A stretch of 64,000 nt of DNA from Isoetes taiwanensis (GCA_021234155.1 JAJEKV010000083.1:122001-186000); one strand, 5' to 3'. Positions 30,210 to 43,100 are shown, counted from the first letter of the stretch. Program-made: numbers and translations. Notes: generated from the sequence alone by a model not told the origin.

Positions 30210-31500
30210 CCAACATGCCAAGGTGGCTCTAACATGCCACCTAGGCTCAAACATGCCAAGGTGGCTCCAACATGCCACCTAGGCTCCAACATGACAAAAT
30301 GGCTCAAACATGCCACCTAGGCTCCAGCGTTGCTCAAACATGCCCCTTGGGCTCCAACATGCCACCTATGCTCCAACTTGCCAAGGTGGCTCAAATATGC
30401 CACGTGGGCTCCAACATGCCACCTAGGCTCCAACATTCCTAGGTGGCTCAAACTGTCACCACATAGGCTCAAACATGCCATGCCGGCTCACTTAGGCTCC
30501 AACATGCCAAGGTGGCTTCAACATGCCACCTGGGCTCCCAACATGCCACCTAGGCTCAAACATGCCCGGTGGCTCAAACATCCAAGGTGGGCTCAAACAT
30601 GCCACCTAGGCTCCAACATGCCACCTAGGCTCAAACATGCCAAGGTGGCTCAAACATGCCACGTGGGCTCCACCATGCCACCTAGCCTCCAACATGCCAA
30701 GGTGGCTCACAACATGCCACCTGGGCTTAAATATGCCAAGTTGGCTCAAACATGCAACCTAGGCTCCAACATGCCACCGTGGCTCTAACATGCCACCTAG
30801 GCTCAAACATGCCCGTGGGCTCCAACATGCCACGTGCCAAGGTGGCTCCAACATGCCACCTAGGCTCCAACATGCTCAAACATGCCCGCGGGCTCTAACA
30901 TGCCACCCTATGCTCCAACTTGCCAAGGTGGCTCAAATATGCCACGTGGGCTCCAACATGCCAAGGTGGCTCAATCATGCCACATAGGCTCCAACATGCC
31001 ACCTAGGCTCTAACATGGCAAGGTGGCTCAAACATGCCACGTGGTCTCCAACATGCCACCTAGGCTCCAACATGCCAAGGTGGCTCCAACATGCCAAGGT
31101 GGCTCAAACATGCCACCTAGGCTCCAAGCGTGCTCAAACATGCCAAGGTGGCTCAAACATGCCGCGTGGGCTCCAACATGCCAAGGTGGCTCAAACATGC
31201 CACCTAGGCTCAAACATGCCAAGGTGGTTCCCACATGCGAAGGTGGCTCAACATGCCACCTAGGCTCAAACATGCCAAGGTGGCTCAAACATGCCACCTA
31301 AGGTCGCAACATGACAAAATGGCTCAAACATGCCACCTAGGCTCCAGCGTGCTCAAACATGCCATGTGGCTCCAACATACCACCTATGCTCCAACTTGCC
31401 AAGGTGGCTCAAATATGCCACGTGGGCTCCAACATGCCACCTAGGCTCAAACATTCCTAGGTGGCTCAAACATGCCATCTAGGCTCCAACATGCCACCTC
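30210..31500 (+). repeat. 19-bp minisatellite array A
   Basis: Alternating 19-bp units AACATGCCACCTAGGCTCC and AACATGCCAAGGTGGCTCA with many variants. Because 19 is not a multiple of three, all three frames give 19-residue protein periods and long false open frames on both strands. Confidence 0.95.
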
Positions 31501-31509
31501 CTAGGTCCA

Positions 31510-32158
31510 TTGGCCGAGCCGGTTCTCGATTCGAGTGGGGGTCGGCCCCGTCCTCATTGGCTTGGACTAGCTGCGAGAACAAGATACTTGGGGTCACCGA
31601 GGCCACGGTAGAAGATCGAAGTGAGAATAGCAGCACTAGGACTGCTAGGTGGTATACATGTGACCACGGAGAAGCAAAGCTAGCTCCAGCGCCCGATGGG
31701 GCGTTCACCGACCGGTGGCCTCCGGGAAGGGGTTGGCTGGGAAGCTTCGTCTCATGCCTGCTGCTTGTGCTTCTATTGCCGGTGCATTTTTTCTCTTGCG
31801 TGTGCGGCGTCATGCTGCACATCTGCCAAAATTTCACCTTTTTCGAGGCCGGATTTTTATCATTGCTTTTCTTTGTGTTTATGATCCGAAAATTCATGAT
31901 TAATGCATGGGGCGGGGAAAAATCATGGTTTTCAGCCAGCTGGCTTGCCAAGTGGCCCCCGCAGGAAAATCCCGGTATTTACGGGTGAGCTTTAGACCCT
32001 CGATTTTTGATTGGGATGGCCACCGTTGGCCCCGGCGGGAGTTTAGACCCGTTTTTTATTTTGGGGCATGGAGGAGGCCCGGATTGGTGATCCGACCTCT
32101 CCATGTCATCGGAATGCGAAATTACCCTAGGGGACAAGTTCCCGGCCCTCTTGATCGA
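31510..32158. other. GC-richer unique stretch in element 1
   Basis: Unlike its surroundings: balanced base composition, open on the plus strand for 175 codons (31461-31988), but the frame starts inside the minisatellite and shows no family signature. It contains a hydrophobic part near 31740-31880 (SFVSCLLLVLLLPVHFFSC). I do not call it a gene. Confidence 0.3.
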
Positions 32159-32965
32159 GGAGCATCCCGGAATGTAAATCCTACCAAGGGTTTGGTAGGG
32201 TTTACATCTCGGCGTCAAGGCGAGGAGACTAACACATCGAAACTTTGCATGGAGTTCTACGTGTATGCTCACGGGGACCATGCGGGAGATGGGGTCAAAT
32301 CCCCTAGCGACATGCTTTTTCGGACTCCCTTCTTTGGAAAGGGGCTTGTGAAGGGGAGTCTCACGAAAAGGTATGTCGGGAAATTTGGCTCTGTCTCCCG
32401 GTGCCATGAGGGTAATCTAGCACGGGTATTCCACGTCGGATCACGGGCCCTACGGGTCGCCGGAGCATCCCAGAATGTAAACCCTATCAAACCCTAGGGT
32501 TTGCTAGGGTTTACATCTCAGCGTCAAGGCGGAGACTAACACATCCAAAACTTTGCATGGATTCTCTTGTGTATGCTCGGGGACCATGCGGGAGATGGTC
32601 AAATCCCCACAACATGCTTTCGGAACTCCCCTTCTTTGGAAAGGGGCTTGTGAAGGAGTCTCCGAAAGGTATCTTTGACTTAGGAAATTTGGCTCTGTCT
32701 CCCGGTGCCATGAGGGTAATCCACAGACGGGTATTCCACGTCGGATCACGGGCCCTACGGGTCGCCGGAGCATCCCGAATGTAAACCCTATCAAACCCTA
32801 GGGTTTGCTAGGGTTTACATCTCAGCGTCAAGGCGGAGACTCACACATCCGAAACTTTGCATGGAGTTCTCGTGTATGCTCACGGGAACCATGCGGGAGA
32901 TGGGGTCGATCCCCCTGCGCAACATCTTTGATCCGGACTCCCCTTCTTTGGAAAGGGGCTTGTGA
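32159..32965. repeat. 304-bp direct tandem repeat, 2.6 copies
   Basis: Copies start at GAGCATCCCGGAATGTAAA (32159), GAGCATCCCAGAATGTAAA (32463) and GAGCATCCCGAATGTAAAC (32768), spacing 304 and 305 bp. Each contains a small palindrome around AACCCTAGGGTTT and ends in CTACGGGTCGCCG. The last copy is cut near 32965 and leads into a segment shared with element 2. Confidence 0.9.
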
Positions 32966-33185
32966 GTTCTCAAGATCCTTCTATTCTATCCTTGCCAAAC
33001 TCCTCTACAAAAATTTCAAAGGTTATCATATTTCTTGCATAAAGTCCTAGTCACGTCACCACCATCTAGCCATATGTCACCCAAAATTTGCCAACAACAC
33101 CCAATGAAAAGACCAAAGATGGACATCTTTTCATTTTGGCCTAGTCAAAACTTGGCCTTGCTTACTTGACATGCCATGTCACCAC
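32966..33185. repeat. segment shared by both CACTA-like elements
   Basis: From CAAGATCCTTCTATTCTATC to CTTGGAGTGCCTAGGTGGC. It matches 47070-47310 in the same orientation and 44915-45160 in the opposite one. It always leads into a minisatellite array. Confidence 0.9.
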
Positions 33186-33715
33186 TTGGAGTGCCTAGGT
33201 GGCATGCTTGAGCCTAGGTGGCATGCAGAGCCACCTTTGCATGTTGGAACCTAGGTGGCATGTTGGAGCCTACGTGGCATATGGAGCCCACATTGACATG
33301 TTTGAGCCTAGGTGGCATGTTAGAGCTTGGGTGGCATGTTTGAGCCACCTTGGCATGTTAGAGCCCGTGGCATGTTAGAGTGCGTGGCATGTTTGAGCCA
33401 CCTTGGCATGTTGGAACCTAGGTGGCATGTTGGAGCCCACGTGGCATGTTTGAGCCACCTTGTCATAGCCGGGACCTGGGTGGCGTCCGAGCCACCTTGG
33501 CATGCACGAGCCACCTTGGCATGTTGGAGCCCACATAGCATGTTTGAGCCAACTTGGCATGTTGGAGCCCGCGTTGCATGTTTGAGCCACCTTGGCATGT
33601 TTGAGCCACCATGGCATGTTTGAGCCTAGGTGGCATGTTGGTGCCTAGGTGGCATGTTGGAAACCACCTTGGCATGTTGGAACCCCTAGGTTGCATGTTG
33701 GAACTGCGTGGTGCC
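33186..33715 (-). repeat. 19-bp minisatellite array B, inverted
   Basis: Same units as array A, but in reverse orientation (GGCATGTTTGAGCCACCTT, GGCATGTTGGAGCCTAGGT). Orientation flips at about 33716. Confidence 0.93.
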
Positions 33716-34595
33716 ACCTAGTCTCAAACACCTAGTCTCAAACATGCCACCTAGATTCCGACATGCCACCTAGGCTCAAACATGCCAAGGTGGCTCAAAC
33801 ATGCCACATGGGCTCCAACATGCCAAATAGACTCCAACATGCCAAGGTGGTTCAAACATGTCGAGGTGGCTCAAGTATACCACAAGGGCTCCAACATGCC
33901 ACCTAGGCTCAAACATGCCAAGGTGGCTCAAACATGACACGCAGGCACCAACATGCCACCTAGGCTCCAACATGCCAAGGTGGCTCAAACATGCCACCTA
34001 GGCTCAAACATGCCAAGGTGGCTCAAACATGACACCCTAGGCTCCAACATGCCACCTAGACTTCGAGAACATGCCACCTAGGCTCCAACATGCCAAGGTG
34101 GCTCAAACATGCCACATGGGCCCAAACATGCCACTAGGCTCTAACATGCCAATGTGGCTCAAACATGCCAAGTTGGCTCAAACATGCCACCTAGGCTCCA
34201 ACATGCCACTTAGGCTCAAACATGCCACATGTGCTCCAACATGCCACATAGTCTCAAACATGCCAAGGTGGCTCAAACATGCCAAGATGGCTCAAACAAG
34301 CCACCTAGGCTCAAAACATGCCACCTTGGCTCCAACATGCCACTTATCCAACATGCCACCTGGGCTCCAACATGCCAAGGTGGCTCAAACATCTGGGGCT
34401 CCAACATGCCACCTAGGCTCAAACATGCCAAGATGGCTCAAGCCGCCACCTAGGCTCCAACATGCCAAGATGGCTCAAACATGTCATCTAGTCTCCAACA
34501 TGCCACCTTGGCTTTAACATGCCACCTAGGCTCAAACATGCCAACGTGGCTCAAACATGCCATGTGGGCTCCAACATGCCACGTGGGCATGCGCC
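33716..34595 (+). repeat. 19-bp minisatellite array C
   Basis: Forward orientation again (AACATGCCACCTAGGCTCA, AACATGCCAAGGTGGCTCA). Ends near GGGCATGCGCCTATAAGCGG. Confidence 0.93.
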
Positions 34596-34603
34596 TATAA
34601 GCG

Positions 34604-35350
34604 GTGCTTGCCCCTGCCTTGGTTCTATTTTTGAGATCCGAGATGTTTTTTGCCTCTACTTATGTTAAAACTGCGGGTTCTGGAACTTCGATATTATCTC
34701 CGGTTTTAATGCTAGTTTTCATAGGATTGGCAGATCCGGCAAGCGATTGGTCGGGCTTCCAATGTGAGGGAGGAGTAATTCTTTCCACGCAAGCTATTAT
34801 TTTTGAACCATATAATCTTCTCAGAATTTTTGTTACGCATCTATTACATTTTACATTTACTTTAGGATGGAAATAGTTCTAAACACTTTCGGCAACTTCG
34901 GTTTTGTACTTCGCCTATGCTATCACGGGAGTGTGCTACCATGCGGGGGGCCTCTCGATATAAAACATACGAGAGTTGTTGAAGCTCTTACAATCTCGAC
35001 CTTTGCTATTGCGGGTTTTATTTGGTGTGCATATAACCTTTTCCTTTTATCATTTAAAATTTCGAGAATGTTTTTGCTTTCTTAAGAACACAGGGAAAAC
35101 TGGCCGGTAAAAGCGGATCAAGCTAAACCAACTTCGTGTGCATTGCCAAGCACCCGATTGCGAGGCAATTGCAGCGGATCCACCTAAAGGATCGACTAGA
35201 AATAGTTTTCAAAGCGCGATCGCTACTCGACATCCAGAAGAAATATATGGGCAATGGCCATACCTCAAGGGTAGGGGTAGGGAGTTGTATATAAAAAAGG
35301 CAAGAGAGAAAAAAGTGGGGCACAATAGGAGAAACAATAGCCCCCTGTAG
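34604..35350 (+). other. stretch with hydrophobic open frames, unrecognised
   Basis: Distinct from the repeats on either side. The first frame (34604-34876) has two hydrophobic stretches (LAPALVLFLRSEMFF; TSILSPVLMLVFIGLA) and ends FTFTLGWK. Two more short frames follow, 34867-35085 (VEALTISTFAIAGFIWCAYN) and 35138-35350. It looks like a fragment of a membrane-protein gene, possibly organelle-derived by composition, but I match it to no known protein. A TATATAAAAAA run near 35288 could be a promoter element. Confidence 0.3.
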
Positions 35351-35399
35351 TAGGAAAAAAAAGGGGGATAAAATTTATTATATATATTTAAAAATATGC

Positions 35400-36050
35400 A
35401 TGCAAATGCAAGTAGTATTTTATTAAACCGTCAAGATGGACGGTTGAGATCTTCATCCCCATTTTATTATGTTAGATATTGGCCCTTGAAATTGATGGTC
35501 GAGATTGACAGCACGATGAACGGCTAAGATGTTGATCCAAGTCCTCTAATGTGATTGGCCTTGCGCCATGTGTTTCCCTCCGCCCTATGCTTTCCTCTCT
35601 GTGTTTTTCTCTCTCCCCCTTGACTATGGCGCGCTTGGCGATGGCGAATCCGTGACTCCTTCCTATGTTTTTCCTCTCTCCTGTGCTTTCCTCCCCTTTT
35701 TTTCCTCTCTACCCCTTGGCTATGGCCCCTTGGCGATGGTGAATCGGCCAGAGCTCCTCCCTGTTTTTCCTCTCTCCCTCTGCTTTCCTCCTGTTTTTTC
35801 CCTCTGTCCCCCTTGGCAATGGCGCCCCTTGGCATTGGCGAATCCGTGAGCTCCTTTGCTTGGCGATGGCAAAGCTTCTTCTTGATGTGGGTGCTCATCA
35901 TTTGCATCAAGCTGGTATAAAATGGCACGTAAAAAGGCGGGGAAAATATCAAGAACATCAAGGTCATTACATAGATCCATCGATGGGAGCGAGGAAATGG
36001 CTCTGGCGCGCCGGACGGATGCGAAGGGTAGTCAAATGGACATGAGCTGC
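35400..36050. repeat. segment with related copy in element 2
   Basis: The part 35425-35570 (GTTGAGATCTTCATCC style units, GATGTTGATCCAAGTCCTCT) has a related copy at 49320-49450 in element 2. It is followed here by repeated CCCCTTGGCTATGGC/GGCGATGGCGAATCCG units (35610-35870) that correspond to the short minisatellite at 49515-49645. Confidence 0.65.
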
Positions 36051-37170
36051 AATAAATCCGGACAAGACAATCGGACTGACCTAGATTACGAATAATTAAT
36101 TGTTACGAGTTTGGAGGTCGGCTATGGTGGTAGAGGACTGCGAGAAGATGTGGCTTGGACTCCAAGGTAACTCCAAAAAAAGCATATTCAGGTCTGCTCT
36201 CTTGATCTTGTAAAAAAATCTAATCTGTTCTTTCAATCACGAGATGACCTAGTCCGCCCATCCGGAGCTTCCGTTGCGGATCCTTAAAGATGACTTAATC
36301 CAAGCAGTAGGCTGGAATGAGGATCGAAGAAGGCTTGGCAGCTCTTGTCACAGGGAGGGGGCTCGTGGATCGGTAAATCTTATTCTACTCTCTATTTCCT
36401 CCCCGATTGCATATGCCCATGATGTATTTCTAGAAACTACATAGGCCAGTCTGTTTTCTATGAATATGAAACTAGAAGCGTAGTAAGAATACACGCAAGC
36501 TAATTGTTTTGATATGCCTTTGAAACTGGAAAAGGACCAACATTGTTGTCTTTCTAAACCATTTTTTGAACATTGTTGTCTTTTTAAACCAATTTTTGAA
36601 TAAAAGGTTCCCGTCAAAATTTGGCAATGAGCATACGATTGTTCTGTCTACTTCAAAATAAGATCAATTGAGCACTCAATATTCTATTGTGTTTGTTTTG
36701 CAGGAAGAGCATTGGCACTGGCTTTTTCTATGAAGGAGGTGACTGTCACGGTGTTTTATTATGCGAGAAGAGAGGATTAGAAACTGCAGAAAATGCATTT
36801 TGGCAGCCCTCCATTTGTAAAGAAACATGCGAACTTGTCAAAAAGGTTGTTAAAGGGATCTTTCTTTTTTCTTGAGAATATTTTGGCATAATGAAAGGAA
36901 ACTTGGAAAAGACAGGTTTGCAAAGGCGGCGATTGCCATGAAAAGAAGAATATGCATATCATTTACTATGTATCAAATCAGCTCCATGGCAAGAATTTGA
37001 ATAAAGCAAAATTGAGTTTATACAATATATAAATTTGTGAAAATATAATCTGTGTTTCAAGGCAAGCTTGAGTTTAAATATGGAATCAATTAAGATCAAA
37101 ACTTAAAGGCAAACTTGAGTTTAGTAGACATTCCCATGATGTCTTTTTCCTTTTAGTAGATTGAAATTAT
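36051..37170. other. AT-rich interior of element 1
   Basis: No supported coding. A 17-bp-type repeat AACATTGTTGTCTTTxTAAACC occurs twice near 36540 and 36570, and a GGCAAxCTTGAGTTTA unit twice near 37060 and 37107. Nothing else recognised. Confidence 0.4.
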
Positions 37171-37189
37171 CAATAGCTAATATATAATT

Positions 37190-38009
37190 TTTTTTTTTTT
37201 GAAAAATTGAGTGCCACGTGTCAATATTTGATTGGTTAGACGAGATGTTCGGAGAGCGGACCAAACAAGGTTGTTTCTCTAAATTTAAATAAAAGCCACA
37301 TATATTTTATTTCATTGAGACAACAGCTATATTAAGAAACAACGTGTCTACTTCTTAATAGCTACATATCAAATCAAGGAAAACAATGTTCCCTATATGT
37401 GGGTTTCTTTAAAACCATTATTGTTTTTAAGAAAACAATAATAACTTTTAAAACCAACATGTAAAGAAAAAACATAATACATATAGAAAAAAAAGGTATA
37501 TCTAATAACTACATATTGTCGTAGTAAAACAACATTTGAAAACAACAATTATTCTAAAATAATACATGTGGATTTCTTAGATATTACGTATTTTCTTTTG
37601 TGAAAACAATGTTAACTTAAAGAACTACAAGTGGAGAAAACAAAACAACACACATTGAAAAGGAAAAAAAACTATTCTTTTCAATTTTCCACGTATTAAT
37701 ATTCAAACCTACATGTGTTTTTGGAATACAAACAACGTGGCTCCTCAAAAACAACAGGTCCAGAAAAACCACACGTTGACAAAAGTTCGTGAAAAACAAT
37801 AGTGAAAAAAAGGACACGTTGATCAAAAACAAAAAGCTGCCAGAAAAACCACAGTGGAATTTTTTGCCAAAAACCCACTGTCTCTTTGTGCAAATCCGGA
37901 TAAACGGGCCACGTGGACTTTTGGGGTCATTTTGGTGTTGTTTTTGGCATAAAACAACACTTCCGTACAACTAAAAAACAACTGTGGACCAAAAATTGGG
38001 GTCAGTGTG
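37190..38009. repeat. subterminal A-rich repeats, element 1 right
   Basis: Loose repeats built on AAAACAACA, CACGTGG/CACGTTG and CCACAxxxAAAAAC, ending in the right terminal inverted repeat. The same style is seen at 50640-51149 in element 2. Confidence 0.65.
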
Positions 38010-38012
38010 TAG

Positions 38013-39747
38013 CATCATATATTGTTGAAAACTGCATCACTCTTTATCACATTGCATGAACTAACTGCCACCTGTAACAACATAATCACCTTGTGTCATC
38101 CTGAGCCGGTGCTTCTAGACAAAGGTAAAGTTCAAAATAAGGAAAATCGTGGTAAAATATTGTATCTCTATTTGATTCACCAGCTGCTGTCAACAACGAT
38201 AATCTCAAATAAATTCATTTGGAGCTGTGGAAGTTTCTTGGAGGCCATAGACAGAACCACTACATTTATGTATAGCTTAGTGGCATATTCAGTCCTAAAC
38301 ATTCCAAATAATGGGTCTATCCTTTTCTTAGCCTTCATCCTGCAGTATACACCACGAGGCTGGCATTCTATTCTGCTTACACAACAACATAGCAGATAAG
38401 ATAATCACATGTAAATATTTATAAATTCCATCTACTAATCATAACAACTTGGACATACTCATTTATAAATGCCATATTAATAGTCAGTGCTTACATTGTA
38501 GAAATCATACAGCTCCCAATTATTGTGCATTCCAAAACCAGTTAAAGTGCACCTTAGAGCTGAAGCTTCATTTGCATGCTCTAGCAACTGCAATAAGATT
38601 CAACAAAACATGATAGTATCTTTTGCATTACATTGTAGTTGTGTAGAGTTACATATGGGTATGGCTTCACAAGGATATATAGAGGTGCTATATCATATGG
38701 ATAAATGTGTGTTCTATAACAGAACAACAATACCTTCAGTCTTGCATAATGCATCTAGCATGTCTCTCATGGATCTAGCATTACCAGACCAGCACTTACA
38801 TTGGCATATATTATGCTACTCCATCCATGGTATGCTGCATGGCTCCATCTACCTAAAACATTTCCATGGCTCCTTACAATCTCCCTACAAGACCAACAGC
38901 AGCAACATCTAAGGCCAAACCCAAAGCCAATTTATGCGGTGCCATTTGCAACCACAGATTGAACTAGCAAAAGGTTAGGTTCAACCTTCTATGACTAGCA
39001 TTCAGATATAAACAATGAAAAGAAATCACCGCATTGTGGTAGCTGCTCATACCATACTCTCCTTGTTCTAGAAGATTTGGCGCATACGCAGCTCAAACAT
39101 CCTTCATTGAGTTTCTAAAATATATATGCAATATAGTCTATTCTATTCTATTCTGCATTGGGGGACGTTTGTAGTTTAAGATATGTGTTCCACCAAAGAG
39201 TCCAATGGTTCCAATAGGTGGAGGAGGTGGGGTGGTTGTTGTTTGTGTAGATTTTAACTGTTTCTCCACATTGTAGTGAAATATTTCATGAGGATGGATA
39301 AAAATGTAGAAAATATCAAACATGTACATTTAGGATAAGTTCATGGAAGTTACTTCTACAATATTAAATAAATACATTTAGAAGTTTGGCCACATTGTGT
39401 AAGGAAAATCTTAAAAGGAATATAGCAAAAGGCCAACCTAGGAAATTATCACATGTCTTGGTAGCACTACAAGCAATGATGAGATTATGGCCTTTCAATG
39501 AGTTACAATGAACCTGTCTGTACATAACCTTGGAGCATGTTTTGCTTATGAAAAAGCTGCTATAATAATGAAAATACATTTTTGCACATGCTGATTCTAT
39601 CTTCTTGTCGAACTTGTTCGGCTCCATTACTAATGTACCATTTCCCTGGGATGAACACATAATTTTTCAGATAAGATCTACTTACATATGCAAGCACTGA
39701 GATGAACAGAAGCAGGAACAAGAAGAATACCTTCATGCGCCCTGCTT
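38013..39747. other. region between element 1 and LINE, no gene seen
   Basis: Mixed to AT-rich sequence. Open frames of up to 129 codons (38523-38912) show no family signature. A few GTAAAT/CAG-like sites are present, but no exon chain can be supported. Confidence 0.35.
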
Positions 39748-39756
39748 GCAAGCCCT

Positions 39757-39760
<4 letters not shown>
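39748..39760. repeat. LINE target site duplication, left copy
   Basis: GCAAGCCCTCCTT, identical to 55189-55201. Confidence 0.9.

Positions 39761-39787
<27 letters not shown>
39759..39787 (-). other. LINE poly(A) tail
   Basis: 29 uninterrupted T on the plus strand, that is, a poly(A) tail on the LINE strand. The length suggests it is not very old. Confidence 0.9.
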
Positions 39788-40151
39788 GGAGGTAAGATTA
39801 GATATATGTATTAAAATAAAGCATTATGTACAATGAGACCCACTCAGATGTTGTGGGGACCACAGCATGTGTACTACAGAGAGCATCGTCTCGTCTTCCC
39901 TACTTTAGGGGTACTATAGGGAGTCGCCCATCTTCACCATAAAGCAGGTACTATAGAGGGAAGCAGCTCCGTTCCACTATTGGGTCCTCAAAACATTCTC
40001 AAATCTGAATAGATGGGATTCCTGTGCCTATGTCATTCCCTGCTTCATTATCATCCCAATGGCACTTAAAATAAAAGTAGAACCCCTGTAAGGAACCGAG
40101 TCTATCAAGACCCTTGTTGTAGTTAATTCCATGCTTCCTATGATGTGATAG

Positions 40152-43100
40152 CTATGATGTGATGGAGTTGAAAGAGTTCTTTAGCTTCACTATGGAGATC
40201 CCTTGGCCACCTAGTGCCACATCACATCGGTGTTTCCAGATGACCCATATCGCAATATTCACCAAGGAGGCTTCGATACTGCACCTATCAGTGATCAGTA
40301 AATCTGGCCATCTCAGATGGTGTATCATCAGCCCAATGATGGGGCAAACCCAGTGCCAGAACTCTGCGATCTGGGGGCAAAAGAGGAGGTGTCCAATAGA
40401 TTCAGTGGTATGGCAACCAAGTGGACATCTATCATTGTCCAGAATACCTTTATTGAATAAACTTTCCTTTGTACTGAGCCCTCCTTGTAAAGCTGTCCAC
40501 CTAAAGAATTGTATCTTTCTTGAACAAAGCGACTTCCAGGAGTTGGCTAAAACAGCTTTGGCAACTCCATTGCTCACCCCAAGCCTTGCCTCAGCTATCA
40601 GAGGAGTATCTACACATAGTCCTCGATAGATTCTTGCCACACTATACTGTGCATGTCCATCAACCCGCCATTCCTCACAAGGCCCCACTGTTCCAGTTAG
40701 GTTGGTGACTTTGCCTAATATCTCTCGTAGCACCTTACGGTCACCTTCGCCTGGGTTCTGGACTTTACTCTTGAATGTAGTCCAACAGACCCATCTCCCA
40801 TTCATCCACAGATGTTGCAACCTAGTGATTCCACAACTCTTCCATTTAATGAAGATGGGGTGAGAGAGGGGCCAGAGGAAGACCCTCCCTCCCCCATATC
40901 CTAGTATTCCAGAATAAACTGAAGCCACCTGCTTCCCTAGGAGGATCCATAGGAACAAAAAGGTGTTGCACATCCAGCCACGCTTGGAGAATCTTTCTCA
41001 TCACAGGAGATGTACCAGGGGCTACTTTGAAACTAAAGTAGAATGCTCCCAATTCATCTCTGGGGAGAGCTGGCTTTCCCAAGAGCTTACCTTGCTTCAA
41101 CCAATAGGATACAAATTTTAAAGCGGTGATAAAGCGGATGACTCACCTTGTAGTACTCTCCAAACAAATTTAGCCGCCCGGGGCACGTGCACAGTGAAGG
41201 GTCTTTGCAGCCCAATCCCCCTTCCCTTTTGTCCCGACACAGTTCCTCCCAGGCCACCTTAGCCATGCCACCCCAAATGAATTTCCTGATGATAGTTTGC
41301 ATTTGATTGTAAACCCCTTTCTGGGCAATCATCGCTGATGAGTAATAAATATGAGAGGGCTAGCCTTGCATTATACATCACACCGGCCGGATGTTGCCAA
41401 GGTCTTTGTGGACCATAGGCCTACCTTCTTTACGAGTTTATCCATTATGGGGGTCCAGAGGCCTTTGAGGTTGTCAGAAAGCACCAGGGGAAGACCCAGG
41501 AGCTTAACAGATTCTCCAGCTGCCACTACCGGAAAACCCAGACCCCCGGCCCGAGGATCAATGGGACTATCTGAAGCCCAGAGAACTACACACTTATTGG
41601 CATTAAGGCCGATACCAGATATAACCTCAAAGGACGTAAGAATATCTCGAAAAGAGTGGAAACTGTTGTCATCATATCTGAGGAACATGAAGGTATCATC
41701 TGCATATTGCATAATTGTTAGCTTTTCTGTACCTCCAGGAAAGGTAAGCCCTTCCAGATCTCCCCCTAACATCTTTAGCTGAACCATTCTTGTCAATAGG
41801 TTGGCCATGATGAGGAATAAGTAGGGAGCGAGGGGGCAGCCCTGTCTAATCCCCTTCTTGAGTTTAAACAGGCCAGACGGTTGTCCATTAACGGGACCGG
41901 CCTTGAAGCTAAGTTATTCATCCCCAAAGCCAACTGAATAAAGTGGAGCTCAAAACCCATATGGGACATGACTGAGCGCAACCCTTCCCATCTGAGAGAG
42001 TCATATGCCTTTCTAAAGTCCATCTTAATCATTACACAATTTTGTTTGGAGGTTGGCACCAATGCGGGGCCTTCCCCGCCGCAAGATAGTTATCCAATAT
42101 GTATGCACGGCAAGAAAGCTGATTGCTCATGCCCAATTACCCCTGCTCGCAATTGGTTTCAAGCGGTTAGCAATAGCCTTCATGATTACCTTATAGATGA
42201 CATTGGTGAGTGCGATAGGCCTCCATTCCCCTAGGCTTTGAGGTCTTGGGACCTTGAACAAGAGTGATAAACCCCCGCTGCTAATGATGGGTGTAGAGAG
42301 CATGACATCCATGCTCCACAAACGCTTCGATGAAGTCCGCCCAAGCACATCCCAAAATTCAACAAAGAATTACGGAGGAAAACCATCGGCCCGGGAGATT
42401 TCCCTGGCCGCAAGGGAGCATAAGGTTTTGTATATCTCATCCCCTCTATGTTACGTAGTAACATAACTGATTTTCTTTTTCGGGTAACCTTCTCCCCAAT
42501 CCACTTTAGTTAGCCAAAGATGCCAACTGAAAGCATGGTAAGAGGAAGGTATAGGATCTTCCTTAAATTGACTCTCAAAGCTTTCCCTAATAAATGATCG
42601 ATCTCCCGTGGTTCCTCCAATACATTTGAATTGCCATCCTTAATCGATGAGATACTATTATCAGCTAACCTAGCACCCGCCATTCTAAAAAAACATTTGG
42701 AGTTCTCATGGTCAAGTTCGGCATACCACTTAGTTTTAGAGCGAACAGCCGCTCCTCTAGCCTCCTCCTCCTCAATTGCCTTTGCTTTCCCTTCCAGCTC
42801 TGCCTCAATGTTCTGTTTGGCAATGTTGTGTGGATCGGATAATAAGTCCTGCTTAACTATTCTCAACTGATTGTATATATCCATCTTCCTTTTTGAACTC
42901 CTTGGCTCTGCTCTTTCCCCACACTTTAGCCCAGGCCTTCATTAGGCTGAGCTTCTCCACCCAGGCTTTCATGCTTAGAGGATTAAGATCATTAGAGAGA
43001 GAGGAAATAAATACCCTAAAAGGCTTGCAAAATGCCTCCTTTCCTAGCCACGAGGTATTGAATTTGAAAGGGATATTTCCTCTAAACAAGAGAAGGCATG

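Larger units (their letters stand above)
29441..38009. mobile_element. CACTA-like element 1, non-autonomous
   Basis: The left end reads CACACTCACCCCGATTTTTG and then GTCCACTGTTG; the inverted right end reads CACACTGACCCCAATTTTTG and then GTCCACAGTTG. The flanks carry TAG on both sides (29438-29440 and 38010-38012). A 3-bp duplication and ends starting with CAC followed by subterminal repeats fit the CACTA (EnSpm) superfamily. No transposase is visible in 8.57 kb. Contents: subterminal repeats, three minisatellite arrays, a 304-bp tandem triplication, a stretch with hydrophobic open frames, and A-rich repeats towards the right end. Confidence 0.85.

Noticed and set aside
30330-31444. Long open frames with repeated SNMPPRLQHAKVAQTC-like protein
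   Set aside because: They arise on both strands and in all frames from the 19-bp minisatellite (57 bp is 19 codons). There is no sign of selection for one frame and no start context.
30210-31500. CRISPR-like alternation of short repeat units
   Set aside because: Units are adjacent, without unique spacers, in a plant nuclear context. It is a minisatellite.
31461-31988. 175-codon frame as a gene
   Set aside because: The start lies within the minisatellite, an opposite-strand frame of equal length exists, and no family signature is seen.
32159-32830. AAACCCTAGGGTTT motifs as interstitial telomere repeats
   Set aside because: Only single palindromic motifs once per 304-bp unit, no tandem run of the heptamer.
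33320-34517. Further repeated-protein frames on both strands
   Set aside because: Same minisatellite effect as in array A.
34604-34876. Mitochondrial cox3-like or other organelle gene
   Set aside because: Only the general membrane-protein look and a LRSEMFF word recall it. The rest does not fit the order of any organelle protein I know, so I kept it as unrecognised.
38523-38912. 129-codon frame as a gene
   Set aside because: No family signature, no splice or promoter context, and composition like the surrounding AT-rich DNA.
41351-41782. Plus-strand frames across the LINE RT
   Set aside because: They are antisense shadows of the RT coding on the minus strand, which carries the catalytic YADD motif.
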